A stretch of 18,917 nt of DNA, from contig JANQGN010000246.1 in NCBI GenBank assembly GCA_028277295.1, positions 1 through 18,917 on the forward strand, read 5' to 3'. The notes beneath the pieces are model-generated. The model was not told where the DNA came from. It saw nothing but the letters and a program-made list of their open reading frames with translations, and made no database searches. This document shows positions 1 to 8,434 of this stretch, in pieces. Each line of letters opens with the position of its first letter. Position 1 is the first letter of the stretch. Source of the stretch: Rhodospira sp. (GTDB lineage Bacteria > Pseudomonadota > Alphaproteobacteria > Rhodospirillales > Rhodospirillaceae). The position numbers and the translations under genes were made by a program.

Positions 1-1
1 A

Positions 2-1408
2 CCGGCGCACGAACACGCCACCTGCGGCGTGGTCACCACCGCTATTGACCCCGGCGGCCCGGCGCGCGGCCGGCTGCGCCTGCCGGTGGCTGTGCTGCAC
101 GCCTGGCGGTCCAACCCCGCGCTGGATCCGGTGCTGTTCCTGGACGGCGGGCCTGGCGACATGACCCTGGGACCCACCGACGACGCCGAGATCATGGCGT
201 TCTGGATGGAGCATACCCGCCGCCTGCGCCGCGATCGCGATGTCATCCTGTTCGACGGGCGGGGCATCGGCGACTCCTGGCCCAGTCTGGAATGTCCCGA
301 GGTGGAGGCCCTGGCCGACGACGAAAGCATCATCCCCGGCGACCTGGACCAGGCGCGGCGCCGCGACATCGCCGCGCACATGACCTGTCGCGCCAGGCTG
401 CGCGACGGCGGCGTTGACCTCAGCCTGTACGCCAGCCCGGCCATGGCCGCCGATGCCCTCGCGGTGACCGATGCCCTGGGGATCCGGACGGTGACCCTGT
501 GGGGAGTCTCCTATGGCTCGCGGGTCGCCCTGGAGGTCATGCGCCAGGCGCCCGAGCGGATCCGGGCCGCCGTGCTGGATGGGGTCTATCCGTCCACCGT
601 GGCCGGCATGGAAACCGACCGCGCCCGCTTCCGCGCCGCGCTCGACCGGGTGTTTGCCGGCTGTCGCGCGCAGGATGCCTGCGCCTCGGCCTTTCCCGAC
701 CTGGAGGCCACCTTCCACCGCACGCTGACCCGCTACGGCCGCACACCCTATCACTACGCCATGGACCATGGCCCGGACCTGGTGGTCGATGACCGCGTGA
801 TCGTCGCCGCCCTGCTGCTGGCCCTCTACGATCACGAGGCCATCCCGCACATTCCCTCCCTCCTGCACCACCTGAGCCGCGACGATCCGGACGTCCTTGA
901 GGCGCTGGCCTCCTGGCCGGAGCTGCTGGCGGACGAGAGCGCCTCTGAAGCCGTCTACATTCAGGTGAGTTGCACCGAGGACTGGGTCATGGCCGACCCG
1001 GCCCGGGTGCTGGCGGACCGGCGCGAGCACCCCTGGGCCGACGCCGCGGCCATGCCGCTGGTCGATGTGCTCTGCCCCGACTGGCTGGACGGCCAGGCCG
1101 CGGCGCCATGGGCTGTCGAACGCCCGGCCCCGGTCGCGGCCGACGTGCCCACATTGCTGCTCAGCGGCGCCTTCGACCCGGCCACGCCGCCCCAGTGGGC
1201 GGAGGAGGCCATGCGCACCCTGCCGCGCGCCCACCACGGGGTGCTGCGCGACGGCGGTCATGCTGTCACCTTCGGCCACGCGTGCGGCGAGCGGGCGCTG
1301 GTCCGCTTCGTGAAGGACCCCACGGCGCCGCCGGCGCGCTGCCTGGAGCGCACCAGGCCGCCCGTGTACCGGACCGAATTCCCGGATCTCGATTACTTCT
1401 GGATGTAG
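2..1408 (+). CDS. Alpha/beta hydrolase, peptidase S33 / proline iminopeptidase-like (5' end outside window)
   Basis: Serine hydrolase of the alpha/beta fold, in the group that includes tripeptidyl and prolyl aminopeptidases; the substrate cannot be told from sequence. The frame is open from base 2, and the residues before the first possible start (GTG at 29) read like family sequence (PAHEHATCGVV), so the real start and any signal peptide lie upstream of the window. Numbering from the GTG, the oxyanion-type segment FLDGGPGD is at 37-44, LFDGRGIGDS at 74-83, and the nucleophile elbow GVSYGSR at 159-165 gives Ser161. The acid is probably the Asp in LLLSGAFDPATPP and the catalytic His is in DGGHAVTFGH near the end, followed by a Cys-containing tail typical of the TAP C-terminal region. 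It ends with TAG at 1406-1408, 31 bases from the convergent cobM stop. No functional link with the cobalamin genes is apparent. Confidence 0.85.
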   Translation, partial: PAHEHATCGVVTTAIDPGGPARGRLRLPVAVLHAWRSNPALDPVLFLDGGPGDMTLGPTDDAEIMAFWMEHTRRLRRDRDVILFDGRGIGDSWPSLECPEVEALADDESIIPGDLDQARRRDIAAHMTCRARLRDGGVDLSLYASPAMAADALAVTDALGIRTVTLWGVSYGSRVALEVMRQAPERIRAAVLDGVYPSTVAGMETDRARFRAALDRVFAGCRAQDACASAFPDLEATFHRTLTRYGRTPYHYAMDHGPDLVVDDRVIVAALLLALYDHEAIPHIPSLLHHLSRDDPDVLEALASWPELLADESASEAVYIQVSCTEDWVMADPARVLADRREHPWADAAAMPLVDVLCPDWLDGQAAAPWAVERPAPVAADVPTLLLSGAFDPATPPQWAEEAMRTLPRAHHGVLRDGGHAVTFGHACGERALVRFVKDPTAPPARCLERTRPPVYRTEFPDLDYFWM

Positions 1409-1439
1409 GCGAACCCTGTTGGCCGGCGGAGACCGGGTG

Positions 1440-2216
1440 CTACCCTCCCTCGGCCCCCTCGGCGCGCGGCCGCAGCACATGGTGATGATGCGCGGCGTAG
1501 AGCGCGCTGTCGGGGAAAGCTGCGGGATCCAGCACCCGCCCCACCAGGATCAGCGCCGTGCGCGTGAAGCCCGCCGCCTTGACCCGCTCGCGGATGGTGG
1601 CCAGGGTACCGCGCACCACCTGTTCGTCCGGCCAACTGGCGCGATGCACAACCGCCACGGGGCAGTCGGCGCCGTACAAAGGCTCCAGGTCGCGCACCAC
1701 ATGGGCCAGGTTGGCCACCGACAGATGAATGGCCAGGGTCGCCCCCGAACGCCCCAGCGTCTCCAGGTCCTCGCCCGCCGGCATGGCGGAGGCGCGGGTG
1801 GACGTGCGCGTGAGGATCACGGTCTGCGCCACCGTGGGCAGGGTCAGTTCCCGACCCAGGGTGGCGGCGGCGGCGGCGAAGGCCGGCACCCCGGGCACGA
1901 TGACCCAGGGGATGCCCAGGGCGTCGAGCCGCCGGATCTGCTCACCGATGGCGCCATACAGGCTGGGGTCGCCGGAATGCACCCGGGCCACGTCCTGGCC
2001 GGCGGCATCGGCCGACTGGATATGGTCGATGATCTGGTCCAGATGCAAGGGCGCCGTGTCGATCACCCTGGCCGCCGGATCGGCCTCCGCCAGCACCGCC
2101 CTCGGCACCAGCGACCCGGCATAGAGGATCACCGGGCACCGCTGGATCAGGCGCCATCCGCGCAGGGTGATCAGGTCGGGGGCGCCAGGCCCGGCGCCAA
2201 TGAAATGCACGGTCAA
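1440..2216 (-). CDS. cobM: Precorrin-4 C(11)-methyltransferase
   Basis: Transfers a methyl group from SAM to C-11 of (cobalt-)precorrin-4 in corrin ring synthesis; called CobM in the aerobic and CbiF in the anaerobic pathway. At 258 aa it has the usual family length. The N-terminal tetrapyrrole methylase signature [18 protein letters not shown] is at 3-20, the YAGSLVP segment at 32-38 and the SAM-binding SGDPSLYGA at 81-89, all typical of CobM/CbiF. The first possible start is TTG at 2216-2214, which overlaps the TGA stop of the upstream cbiG-cobJ (2215-2213) as TTGA, suggesting translational coupling. The stop is TAG at 1442-1440. It is the last gene of a cbiX, cbiG-cobJ, cobM series. Because the neighbours are CbiX and CbiG, the real substrate may be the cobalt-loaded intermediate. 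Confidence 0.93.
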   Translation of the reverse strand: MTVHFIGAGPGAPDLITLRGWRLIQRCPVILYAGSLVPRAVLAEADPAARVIDTAPLHLDQIIDHIQSADAAGQDVARVHSGDPSLYGAIGEQIRRLDALGIPWVIVPGVPAFAAAAATLGRELTLPTVAQTVILTRTSTRASAMPAGEDLETLGRSGATLAIHLSVANLAHVVRDLEPLYGADCPVAVVHRASWPDEQVVRGTLATIRERVKAAGFTRTALILVGRVLDPAAFPDSALYAAHHHHVLRPRAEGAEGG

Positions 2217-4150
2217 GGGCGCGGATCCTCACGTCTTTCGGCCGACTGGCGCCCGGGATCAGCGTCATCGTCCGTCATGGCGGAGGCGCCGGCGGTGTCC
2301 TTCGCCCCGGCGTCGCGCCCATAGCCCCGGGGGGTATACACCCGGTCGCCGAAACGCCGGGTCTCCGACGAGCCCACCAGCACCAGGGTCAGCATGTCCA
2401 CCGTCTCCGGATCAAGATCGGCGAGCGTGGTCAGGGTGACCGCCTCGTCTGGCCGGCCCAGCTCCCGGGCGACAATCACCGGGGTATCCGCCGGACGATG
2501 CTCCAGCAGCCGCGCCCGCGTCCATGGGAGCAGGTCCCGCCGGCGCCTGGACATGGGATTGTAGAGCGCGATGACAAAGTCTCCCTCGGCGGCGGCGCGC
2601 ACCCGGCGTTCGATCACCGCGCGCGGCGTCAACAGATCGGATAGGGAGATCGCGCAGAAGTCATGCCCCAGCGGCGCCCCGGCCCGCGCGGCGGCGGCCT
2701 GCATGGCCGACACCCCGGGGCACACGGCAATGTCCACCCGGCGCCAGTCGGCGCGCCCGGGTGTGCGCTCCAGGGTTTCGAACACCAGGGAGGCCAGGGC
2801 ATAGATCCCCGCGTCCCCCGACGACACCAGCACCACGTCGCGGCCACGGGCCGCCAGATCCAGGGCGGTGGTCACGCGCTCGGCCTCCGCCCCCAGCGCG
2901 GTGGCGTGGCGCGCCTTGCCGACGCGGACCTCGCCCAGCAGGTCGAGATAGAGGCTATAGCCCACCAGATCGGTGGCGGCGGCGACGGCGGCGCTCGCCT
3001 CGGGTGTCCGCCAGCCGGCGGCCCCGGGACCGATGCCCACCACCCACAGGCGCCCGCGCGGCCGCCCCACGCGGTCCCCCCGGATGCCGGTCACGCTCCG
3101 GGCGATGGCGCAGGTCGCATGCAGGCTCTTGCGCTTGGGTTGCATCAACACGCCATCGGCGCCAGCGGCCGCCAGGGCGGCGGCCTCGGCCACGCCGTGG
3201 CAGCCCACCTCGCGGAACACCACGTCGGACGGGTTGGCCAGGCGCGGCGTCTCGCGCTCCAGCGCGGCGGCGTCCAGGAAGCGCACGGGCGCCTGCAACG
3301 CGTCCCCCAGGGCCAGCACCGCCGGTTCGTCAGCCTTCAGGTCGATGGACACCACGCAGGCCACCGACTGCGGCGACAGGCCGGCATGGGCCAGGGACTC
3401 GCGCACCAGGTTCTCCACCTCGCCGGCCACGCAGCCGCGTTCGCAGCCCACGCCCACCGCCAGCGTCGGCGGCCGCAGCAACACCGTCTCGGCGCCCGTC
3501 ACGGTGTCCGCCCGGTCGCTGATCTGGACACGCGGCCCGAAGGCCGCCCCGCCATCGGCCATGGCCGCATCGGCCGGCGCCCGCCGGAAGCCCTCGCTAT
3601 CCTCGGTCAGCCAGCCCAGCAGACCGGCGTCAAGGTCGCCTGTGTCCAGGTCCACCGGGCGACCATCGATCAGCGCCGCCATCACCCCCCGCACCGTCTG
3701 CGGTGTGGCCAGCCGCCACCCCTCGGGAACGGACTCCAGCGCCTGACCGCCGGTGACGTCGCCGGCGGTGGTGATACTCGCCTTGATTCCGAGCACGGTG
3801 GCAATGCGCGCCGCGAGTTCATTCGCTCCATGGTGCCCGCCCAGCAGTGGCACCACGGCCGACCCGTCGGCGGCCAGGGCCAGCACCGGCGGCTCCGCCC
3901 ACTTGTCAGCCAGGAACGGCGCCAGCGCGCGAATGACGATTCCGCTGGCGCACACACCCACAATGGCCCGGCCAGAGCGGAACAGGGACCGGAAATGGCT
4001 GCTGGTGCCGGTAAAAACGGCGTCGGCCCCCTGGGCGCGCCCCATGAGGCCGTGGACCTCGGCGCCGGGCAGCGCCTCGGCGACGCGGCGCGCGGTGTCC
4101 AGTCCTGTCTGATTCAGGACCACGAACACCGGAGATGCCTTTCGACTCAT
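2213..4150 (-). CDS. cobJ: CbiG-CobJ fusion: cobalt-precorrin-5A hydrolase / precorrin-3B C(17)-methyltransferase
   Basis: A 645-aa two-part corrin enzyme. Residues 1 to about 350 are CbiG-like, the family that opens the delta-lactone of cobalt-precorrin-5A and releases acetaldehyde: [13 protein letters not shown] at 64-76, [13 protein letters not shown] at 101-113, and the C-terminal CbiG motif [17 protein letters not shown] at 230-246. Residues 367-611 are a tetrapyrrole methylase: LWVVGIGPG at 368-376, [14 protein letters not shown] at 441-454, [22 protein letters not shown] at about 477-498 and ALYNPMS at 528-534 fit CobJ/CbiH, which methylates C-17 and contracts the ring. The chosen ATG (4150) has GGAG five bases upstream; an in-frame ATG at 4219 adds 23 residues without family character. 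About 35 C-terminal residues are low-complexity and charged. The stop overlaps the TTG start of cobM. It lies 105 bases downstream of cbiX. The order of activities does not match consecutive steps, as CobM acts between them. Confidence 0.9.
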   Translation of the reverse strand: MSRKASPVFVVLNQTGLDTARRVAEALPGAEVHGLMGRAQGADAVFTGTSSHFRSLFRSGRAIVGVCASGIVIRALAPFLADKWAEPPVLALAADGSAVVPLLGGHHGANELAARIATVLGIKASITTAGDVTGGQALESVPEGWRLATPQTVRGVMAALIDGRPVDLDTGDLDAGLLGWLTEDSEGFRRAPADAAMADGGAAFGPRVQISDRADTVTGAETVLLRPPTLAVGVGCERGCVAGEVENLVRESLAHAGLSPQSVACVVSIDLKADEPAVLALGDALQAPVRFLDAAALERETPRLANPSDVVFREVGCHGVAEAAALAAAGADGVLMQPKRKSLHATCAIARSVTGIRGDRVGRPRGRLWVVGIGPGAAGWRTPEASAAVAAATDLVGYSLYLDLLGEVRVGKARHATALGAEAERVTTALDLAARGRDVVLVSSGDAGIYALASLVFETLERTPGRADWRRVDIAVCPGVSAMQAAAARAGAPLGHDFCAISLSDLLTPRAVIERRVRAAAEGDFVIALYNPMSRRRRDLLPWTRARLLEHRPADTPVIVARELGRPDEAVTLTTLADLDPETVDMLTLVLVGSSETRRFGDRVYTPRGYGRDAGAKDTAGASAMTDDDADPGRQSAERREDPRP

Positions 4151-4255
4151 GGCGACTCCGTTCCAGAAGAAACGGCTTGCAGCGTACGACGGCAAGACCG
4201 CTCCCGCAACGGACGGCAACCCGGCGCATGGTGACCGGCCCGTGTGTCGACGTCC

Positions 4256-5296
4256 CTACCGGCCGTCTTCCTGGCCAGGCGGGGCATGATCGTGAGCATG
4301 ATCGTGCCCATGATGATGGTGGTGGTGATGATCATGCCCGTGTTCGCCATGGGTGCCGATGCCGCGCACGTGGTGATGATGCCCGGCCTGGGCGGCGCCC
4401 ACCGACTCCTCGAAGCCGATCACCTGCTCCCGGTACTTGCAGAGCTGGCAGTTCATGGCCGTCTCGCCGGTCAGGATGCCGGCCACCCGGTCCACAAAGC
4501 TGTCGATCACCAGCGGATGATCATTCAAGTATGGGGCCTTGAGGACCTCGACATGGGGAAAGGCCGCGGCGGCCTGATCGGCCCAGTCGTAAATGCGGCG
4601 CACCAGGATGCCAGTGAACAGGAAGTAGGGAAACACGATGACGCGGCGATAGCCCAGCCGCACGGCCTGCCTGAGGCCGGCATCCACCAGCGGCGTCGTG
4701 ACCCCCGAAAAGGACACCTCGGCCCAGCCAAAGCCCATGCCTTCCCAGAGCATGCGCGCGACCTTGCTGATGTTGGAATTGGCGTCCGGGTCGTTGGTGC
4801 CGCGCCCGACCACCATCAGCAGGGTCTCCGCGCGGTCCACGGTCGCGGGGGCGGCGGCCTCGGCCTCCTCGATGCGCGCGCGGGCCGCCTTCAACAGCTT
4901 GGGATCGATGCCCAGTTCGCGCCCGAAGGTAACCGTCAGATCCGGGTTGGCGGCGGCGAAGCTGTTGACCTCCCACGGCAGGTCATTCTTGACATGCCCG
5001 GCTGCGAACAGCATGCCGGGCACCGCCAAGATGCGAGTCGCCCCCGCCGCCTTCAGCGCGTCCAGGCCGTCGCGGATGATGGGCCGCGCGAACTCCAGGA
5101 AACCGCTTTCGACGGCGTGCTCGGGCCACCGCTCCCGAAGACGCGCGGCCAGGTGATTGAACTCGGCCACCGCCGCCGCGTCGCGACTGCCGTGGCCGCA
5201 GATCATCACCCCCAGACGCTCCCGCTCGGACGCCAGCAAAGGCGCGGCCAGGGAGTCGGTGACAGCGGCGGCGGGACCGGAGGGCGACGCGATCAT
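4256..5296 (-). CDS. cbiX: Sirohydrochlorin cobaltochelatase, long CbiX type with His-rich tail
   Basis: Inserts Co2+ into sirohydrochlorin, the entry step of the early-cobalt (anaerobic) B12 route. The protein is 346 aa with two CbiX/CbiK-like halves: MICGHGSRD at 31-39 (His35 is the expected metal-handling residue), GMLFAAGHVKND at 94-105, VVGRGTNDPDANSN at 162-175 and FPYFLFTGILV at 222-232. MNCQLC at 281-286 is an MxCxxC motif, which in the characterised long CbiX of Bacillus holds a 4Fe-4S cluster. The tail from 306 to 337 is dominated by His with Asp and Gly, probably for cobalt storage. The ATG at 5296 has AAAGGA about eight bases upstream. The open frame runs further 5', but through two repeat elements, so a longer start is rejected. 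No promoter is obvious between it and ccmI; read-through from the ccm operon is possible. Confidence 0.92.
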   Translation of the reverse strand: MIASPSGPAAAVTDSLAAPLLASERERLGVMICGHGSRDAAAVAEFNHLAARLRERWPEHAVESGFLEFARPIIRDGLDALKAAGATRILAVPGMLFAAGHVKNDLPWEVNSFAAANPDLTVTFGRELGIDPKLLKAARARIEEAEAAAPATVDRAETLLMVVGRGTNDPDANSNISKVARMLWEGMGFGWAEVSFSGVTTPLVDAGLRQAVRLGYRRVIVFPYFLFTGILVRRIYDWADQAAAAFPHVEVLKAPYLNDHPLVIDSFVDRVAGILTGETAMNCQLCKYREQVIGFEESVGAAQAGHHHHVRGIGTHGEHGHDHHHHHHHGHDHAHDHAPPGQEDGR

Positions 5297-5370
5297 GACA
5301 GCGGATCCTTTGCGGCGGGCGAAGCACGACCCTCCACCCAGGGTAATCGGGCGAACGCTTGGACACACGC

Positions 5371-5503
5371 CGTCGTCGCGAGGAGCGAAGCGACCCAGGG
5401 TCTCAAGAAGGGGCGATCCAGAGCGAATGTCGGTGCCCTCTGCCCCTGGATTGCCACGCCCCCCGAATCGTGTCCCGTCTGGCGACGAGGGCTCGCAATG
5501 ACG
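5371..5503. repeat. REP-like dispersed palindrome
   Basis: The left arm (5371-5400) begins CGTCGTCGCGAGGAGCGAAG and ends CCCAGGG. The right arm, read on the minus strand, begins CGTCATTGCGAGCCC at 5503 and ends GCAATCCAGGG near 5444. The arms are imperfect inverted copies: CGTC-TYGCGAG at the outer ends and CCAGGG at the inner ends. This style (GTCATTGCGAGC, then AGCGAAGC, then AATCCAGGG) is that of dispersed repeats common between genes in alphaproteobacteria. Copy number in this genome cannot be seen here, as no second copy lies in the window. Confidence 0.6.
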
Positions 5504-5543
5504 CGGCTTTGTGCGAATAGACCTGTAACTCCCTGATCCATAG

Positions 5544-5640
5544 AGCCCGTCCGGAAAGTCTCGGGAACCGCAATATATTGTGCTCCTGTTCCCCGGTCGC
5601 ACGCCGAATGTGGTGCTTGTCAGGGCTTTCCGGACAGACA
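5544..5640. mobile_element. MITE-like or IS-end remnant, about 97 bp
   Basis: The ends carry a 10-base perfect inverted repeat, GTCCGGAAAG at 5549-5558 and CTTTCCGGAC at 5626-5635, extending to about 12 of 15 matches outward. CATAGA occurs immediately at both edges (5539-5544 and 5641-5646), sharing one base with the left terminus, as a possible target duplication. The inside codes for nothing recognisable and includes the A/T-rich AATATATT. It may be a non-autonomous element mobilised by an IS transposase, or a solo internal deletion. The family is not identified. Confidence 0.45.
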
Positions 5641-5679
5641 CATAGACGGAAATAAAGTGTGAGTCGGATAGGGTAAAGC

Positions 5680-7338
5680 TTAGGGATCGGCGGTGGCCCC
5701 ATCCGGCTCGGCGGGCGCGTCGGACGCCGGCAACGCCTCCAGTTGCTGGCGCAGCGAGGCGTGGGCTGGTTCGTTGGGCGGAATCCGCTTGAGCAGGCGG
5801 CTCCAGAGGTCGCGTGCTCGCGCGGCGTCGCCCGATTCGGCGGCGGCGCGGCCGACAAAGTATAGCGCGTTCGGATTGTCGGGTTGATGCTTCAGGATCG
5901 CCGCGTAGACGGCATAGACCGCCTCGGGCGGTCGCTTTTCGCCGCGTGCCCGAGTGGCGGCGATCAACGCCTCGGCCTGGGCGGACAACACCGCCACATC
6001 ATCGGGCGACAGGGCGGCGGCGCGGCCCATGGCCTCGGCGGACTCGTCGAGGCGCCCGAGCACCCTGTAGGAGCGCGCCAGCTGTTGCCAGCCCTCGGCA
6101 TCGTCCGGCGTTTCCTCCAGGCGCGCCGCCAGGCTCGCGACCATCCCCTCGATCCTGGCCCGCTCGTCCGCGTTGAAGCCCTGCCCGGGCGGACGGGCGG
6201 CGTCGGCTTCGGCGCGCAACCGGTCGCCAGCGGTGGCGCCTGGATCGGAGGCGGCGACGGACTCGCGATCGGGCGCGGGGACATCGCGCCGGGTGACCGG
6301 CTCCCCGGCCTCGATGCGCAACGGATGCAGCGGCTCGACGCTGGCCGGAACGAGACCATGGTCGCGCGCCACCATACCCATGTTCTGGCGAAGCATGGGC
6401 ATCCATGGGTCATCGGCGGCCGAGGTCACGGACAGATCTCGCCAGATGGCCAGCGCGGTGAGGGGCTCGCCGGCCTGCGCGGCGGCCACGCCCAGATAGA
6501 ACCGGGCGCGCGGATCGCCGGGGGCGATTGTCAGGGTCTCCAGGAACAGCATGCGGATGCGATCGGTGACCATGTCCTCGTGAACCCGCATCAGCGATTC
6601 CGCCAGATCGGCGAGGAGCGCCACCGTTTCGCCGCGCGCCACGCCCAGCGCACGGGCGCGCTCCAACGCGTCGACCGCCTTGTCATGCTGCATCGCGGAG
6701 CGATACGCGCGGCCCAGGCGCATCCACGAAAGCGCGTCTTCCGGATCCGCCTCCACCTTGGCGCTCAGTTCGGCGATCGTCTCGCGAAGCGCCGGCCGCA
6801 GACTGGCCATCAGGCGCTGTTCCTCGCGCGCGATGCGTTCGGCGTGCGGTTGCGCCGGCAGCCCGGGAGACCCCAGACTCAAGTAGATGGCCAGGGCTCC
6901 GAGCGGCAGGATGGCCCCGATGCCCGCCAGTGTGGCGATTCCCCAGGCGCCTTGCGCCCGCGCCCGCGTGACGAGGCCACGCAAGACCGCGACGGCCTCG
7001 CTCGCGGACGCCAGGGTCAGGCGGGTCGATGGGCGGGCGGCCGCCCCGGCGGCGGGACCTGCGGTCCTGCTCGCGATGTCCGCCCCAGGACCTACCCCGG
7101 TGCCCGCCACCGCCAGCATGCGCCGCTGGATCTCCAGCCGGGCCGAGTCGGCCTGTTCGGCGCTCAACAGGCCACGTGCCACGTCGCGGTCGATTTCCGC
7201 CAACTGGTCCCGGTAGACGGTCAGGTCATAGGCGGCCCGGTCCGGCGGCGCCTCGGCATCGTGGCGCACCAGCGGCCACACCAGCAGGGCCAGGACCAGC
7301 ACGGTCAGTAGCACGACGATGAGCCACAGGAGGATCAT
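5680..7338 (-). CDS. ccmI: Cytochrome c maturation protein CcmI (CycH)
   Basis: Membrane-anchored chaperone that holds apocytochrome c for heme ligation by CcmF/CcmH. The protein is 552 aa. It starts with a membrane helix (1-23, rich in L and V), then the CcmI-typical segment AAYDLTVYRDQLAEIDRDVARGLLS at about 35-59 and a cytoplasmic loop rich in Ala and Pro. A second membrane helix lies at about 133-155, and a long periplasmic part follows with TPR-like helices (LSWMRLGRAYRS..AVDALERA and GWQQLARSYRVLGRLDESAEAMGRA). Two TPR groups are separated by a Pro- and Ala-rich linker, making it longer than many CcmI proteins. The ATG at 7338 overlaps the ccmH TGA as ATGA, so it is translationally coupled. 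The stop is TAA at 5682-5680. It is the last gene of the ccm operon. Confidence 0.93.
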   Translation of the reverse strand: MILLWLIVVLLTVLVLALLVWPLVRHDAEAPPDRAAYDLTVYRDQLAEIDRDVARGLLSAEQADSARLEIQRRMLAVAGTGVGPGADIASRTAGPAAGAAARPSTRLTLASASEAVAVLRGLVTRARAQGAWGIATLAGIGAILPLGALAIYLSLGSPGLPAQPHAERIAREEQRLMASLRPALRETIAELSAKVEADPEDALSWMRLGRAYRSAMQHDKAVDALERARALGVARGETVALLADLAESLMRVHEDMVTDRIRMLFLETLTIAPGDPRARFYLGVAAAQAGEPLTALAIWRDLSVTSAADDPWMPMLRQNMGMVARDHGLVPASVEPLHPLRIEAGEPVTRRDVPAPDRESVAASDPGATAGDRLRAEADAARPPGQGFNADERARIEGMVASLAARLEETPDDAEGWQQLARSYRVLGRLDESAEAMGRAAALSPDDVAVLSAQAEALIAATRARGEKRPPEAVYAVYAAILKHQPDNPNALYFVGRAAAESGDAARARDLWSRLLKRIPPNEPAHASLRQQLEALPASDAPAEPDGATADP

Positions 7339-7877
7339 GCGCGCCCTCCCGGGTCGGCGCGATCGGTCCCGGCGGCGCCCTCAGCCTCGGTCAGCAAGGC
7401 CCGCAGGCGGGTCTGTTCCTCGTCGCTGAGCGGCGCCGGGGCGGCCGGCGCCTCGGCGTCCCGGCGGCGATAGAACGCCCAGGCGGCAGCACCGCCGCCG
7501 GCCAGGATCAACACCGGGCTGAACCACAGCAGCCAGGTGCTCGGCTTGAAGGGCGGCTTCAGCAGCACGAAGTCGCCGTAGCGGTCGACCAGGTATTGCT
7601 TGACGTCGGCGTTGCTGTCGCCCGCCAACAGCCGGTCGCGCACCAGGATTCGCATGTCGCGCGCCATTTCGGCGTTGGATTCGTCGATGCTCTCGTTCTG
7701 GCACACGACGCACCGCAGGCCGGCGCTGATGTCGCGGGCGCGGTCCTCCAGCGCCGGATCGTCGAGCATCTCGTCGGGCTCGACGGCCCAGGACGCGGGC
7801 GCGCCAAACGCCAGCATGCCCAGCATCAGGGCGGCGGCGAGCCATGGCCTGGCCGAGGGAAGTGGTCCCCGTCTCAT
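7335..7877 (-). CDS. ccmH: Cytochrome c maturation protein CcmH (CycL), apocytochrome thiol reductase
   Basis: Periplasmic-facing redox protein that reduces the CXXCH cysteines of apocytochrome c before heme attachment. The protein is 180 aa. It has a signal sequence (about 1-31, ending GAPASWA), the diagnostic LRCVVCQNESI at 54-64 with Cys56 and Cys59, the YGDFVLLKPPFK segment at 100-111 and a membrane helix at about 114-136. A short cytoplasmic tail follows. Length and layout match the short CcmH that pairs with a separate CcmI. The ATG at 7877 overlaps the ccmG TGA (7876-7874). Confidence 0.95.
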   Translation of the reverse strand: MRRGPLPSARPWLAAALMLGMLAFGAPASWAVEPDEMLDDPALEDRARDISAGLRCVVCQNESIDESNAEMARDMRILVRDRLLAGDSNADVKQYLVDRYGDFVLLKPPFKPSTWLLWFSPVLILAGGGAAAWAFYRRRDAEAPAAPAPLSDEEQTRLRALLTEAEGAAGTDRADPGGRA

Positions 7878-8413
7878 CCGTCTTGCAGGTCCTCGATCAT
7901 CGGACGCAGGGTGTCGACCCAGTCGTCCTCGGTGATCGGTCCGACGTGCTTGTGGCGGATCACCCCGGCCTTGTCGATGACAAAGGTCTCGGGGGCGCCG
8001 GTCACGCCGAACTCGATGGCGATGCGGTTGGTGGTGTCATATCCGACACGATCATAGGGGTCCCCATGGCGGGCCAGGAAGCGCAACGTGGCCTGGGGCT
8101 TGTCCTGGAAGGCGATGCCATGCAGCGGCGCCACGCCTTCGGCCTGGATACGGTTCAGCATGGGGTGTTCCTGGATGCAGGCCGCGCACCAGGATCCAAA
8201 GAAGTTGACCAGCGCCACCTGGCCCGTCAACTGAGCGCTGTCGGTGAGCGGCGGGGCGCGGCCGGGCAGCCCGTCGAGGGCGAAGGCCGGCAGGGGTTGA
8301 TGAAGCAACGCCGACGGCAGGCGGCGCGGGTCCATCTGCAAGCCAACGACGAAGAAGCCCAGCAGCACGGCCACCACCAGCAAGGGCAAGAAAGAGATGA
8401 TCCTGCGGGTCAT
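7874..8413 (-). CDS. ccmG: Thiol:disulfide interchange protein CcmG (DsbE)
   Basis: Membrane-anchored periplasmic thioredoxin-like protein that supplies electrons to CcmH and apocytochrome c. The protein is 179 aa with one N-terminal helix (about 4-24), then a thioredoxin fold with the active site WCAAC at 75-79 (Cys76, Cys79) and the cis-Pro loop GVTGAPETF at 136-144. The ATG at 8413 is the first start in frame. It is separated from ccmF by 177 bases that contain a two-hairpin repeat, unlike the overlapped genes downstream, so expression from ccmG onward may differ from that of ccmF. Confidence 0.95.
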   Translation of the reverse strand: MTRRIISFLPLLVVAVLLGFFVVGLQMDPRRLPSALLHQPLPAFALDGLPGRAPPLTDSAQLTGQVALVNFFGSWCAACIQEHPMLNRIQAEGVAPLHGIAFQDKPQATLRFLARHGDPYDRVGYDTTNRIAIEFGVTGAPETFVIDKAGVIRHKHVGPITEDDWVDTLRPMIEDLQDG

Positions 8414-8434
8414 GATGGTCCAACGCTCCGGCTA

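Larger units (their letters stand above)
5297..5679. other. Gene-free interval between cbiX and ccmI holding two repeat elements
   Basis: This 383-base stretch has no convincing gene. It holds a REP-like palindrome (5371-5503) and a short terminal-inverted-repeat element (5544-5640) with a possible target duplication. Open frames crossing it are chance frames through repeats. I saw no cobalamin riboswitch consensus and no strong rho-independent terminator. The bases next to cbiX (5297-5370) carry only its ribosome binding site. Confidence 0.6.

Noticed and set aside
1409..1439. Shared terminator between the hydrolase and cobM
   Set aside because: The 31-base gap has only a weak possible stem and no T run on either strand.
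2663..4234. A 523-codon open frame on the plus strand opposite cbiG-cobJ
   Set aside because: It is antisense to a clear enzyme, is rich in His, Gln, Arg and Gly as expected for a GC-rich shadow frame, and has no recognisable motif.
5297..5641. N-terminal extension of CbiX of 115 codons
   Set aside because: It would translate a REP-like palindrome and a MITE-like element; the ATG at 5296 has a proper ribosome binding site and matches the family start.
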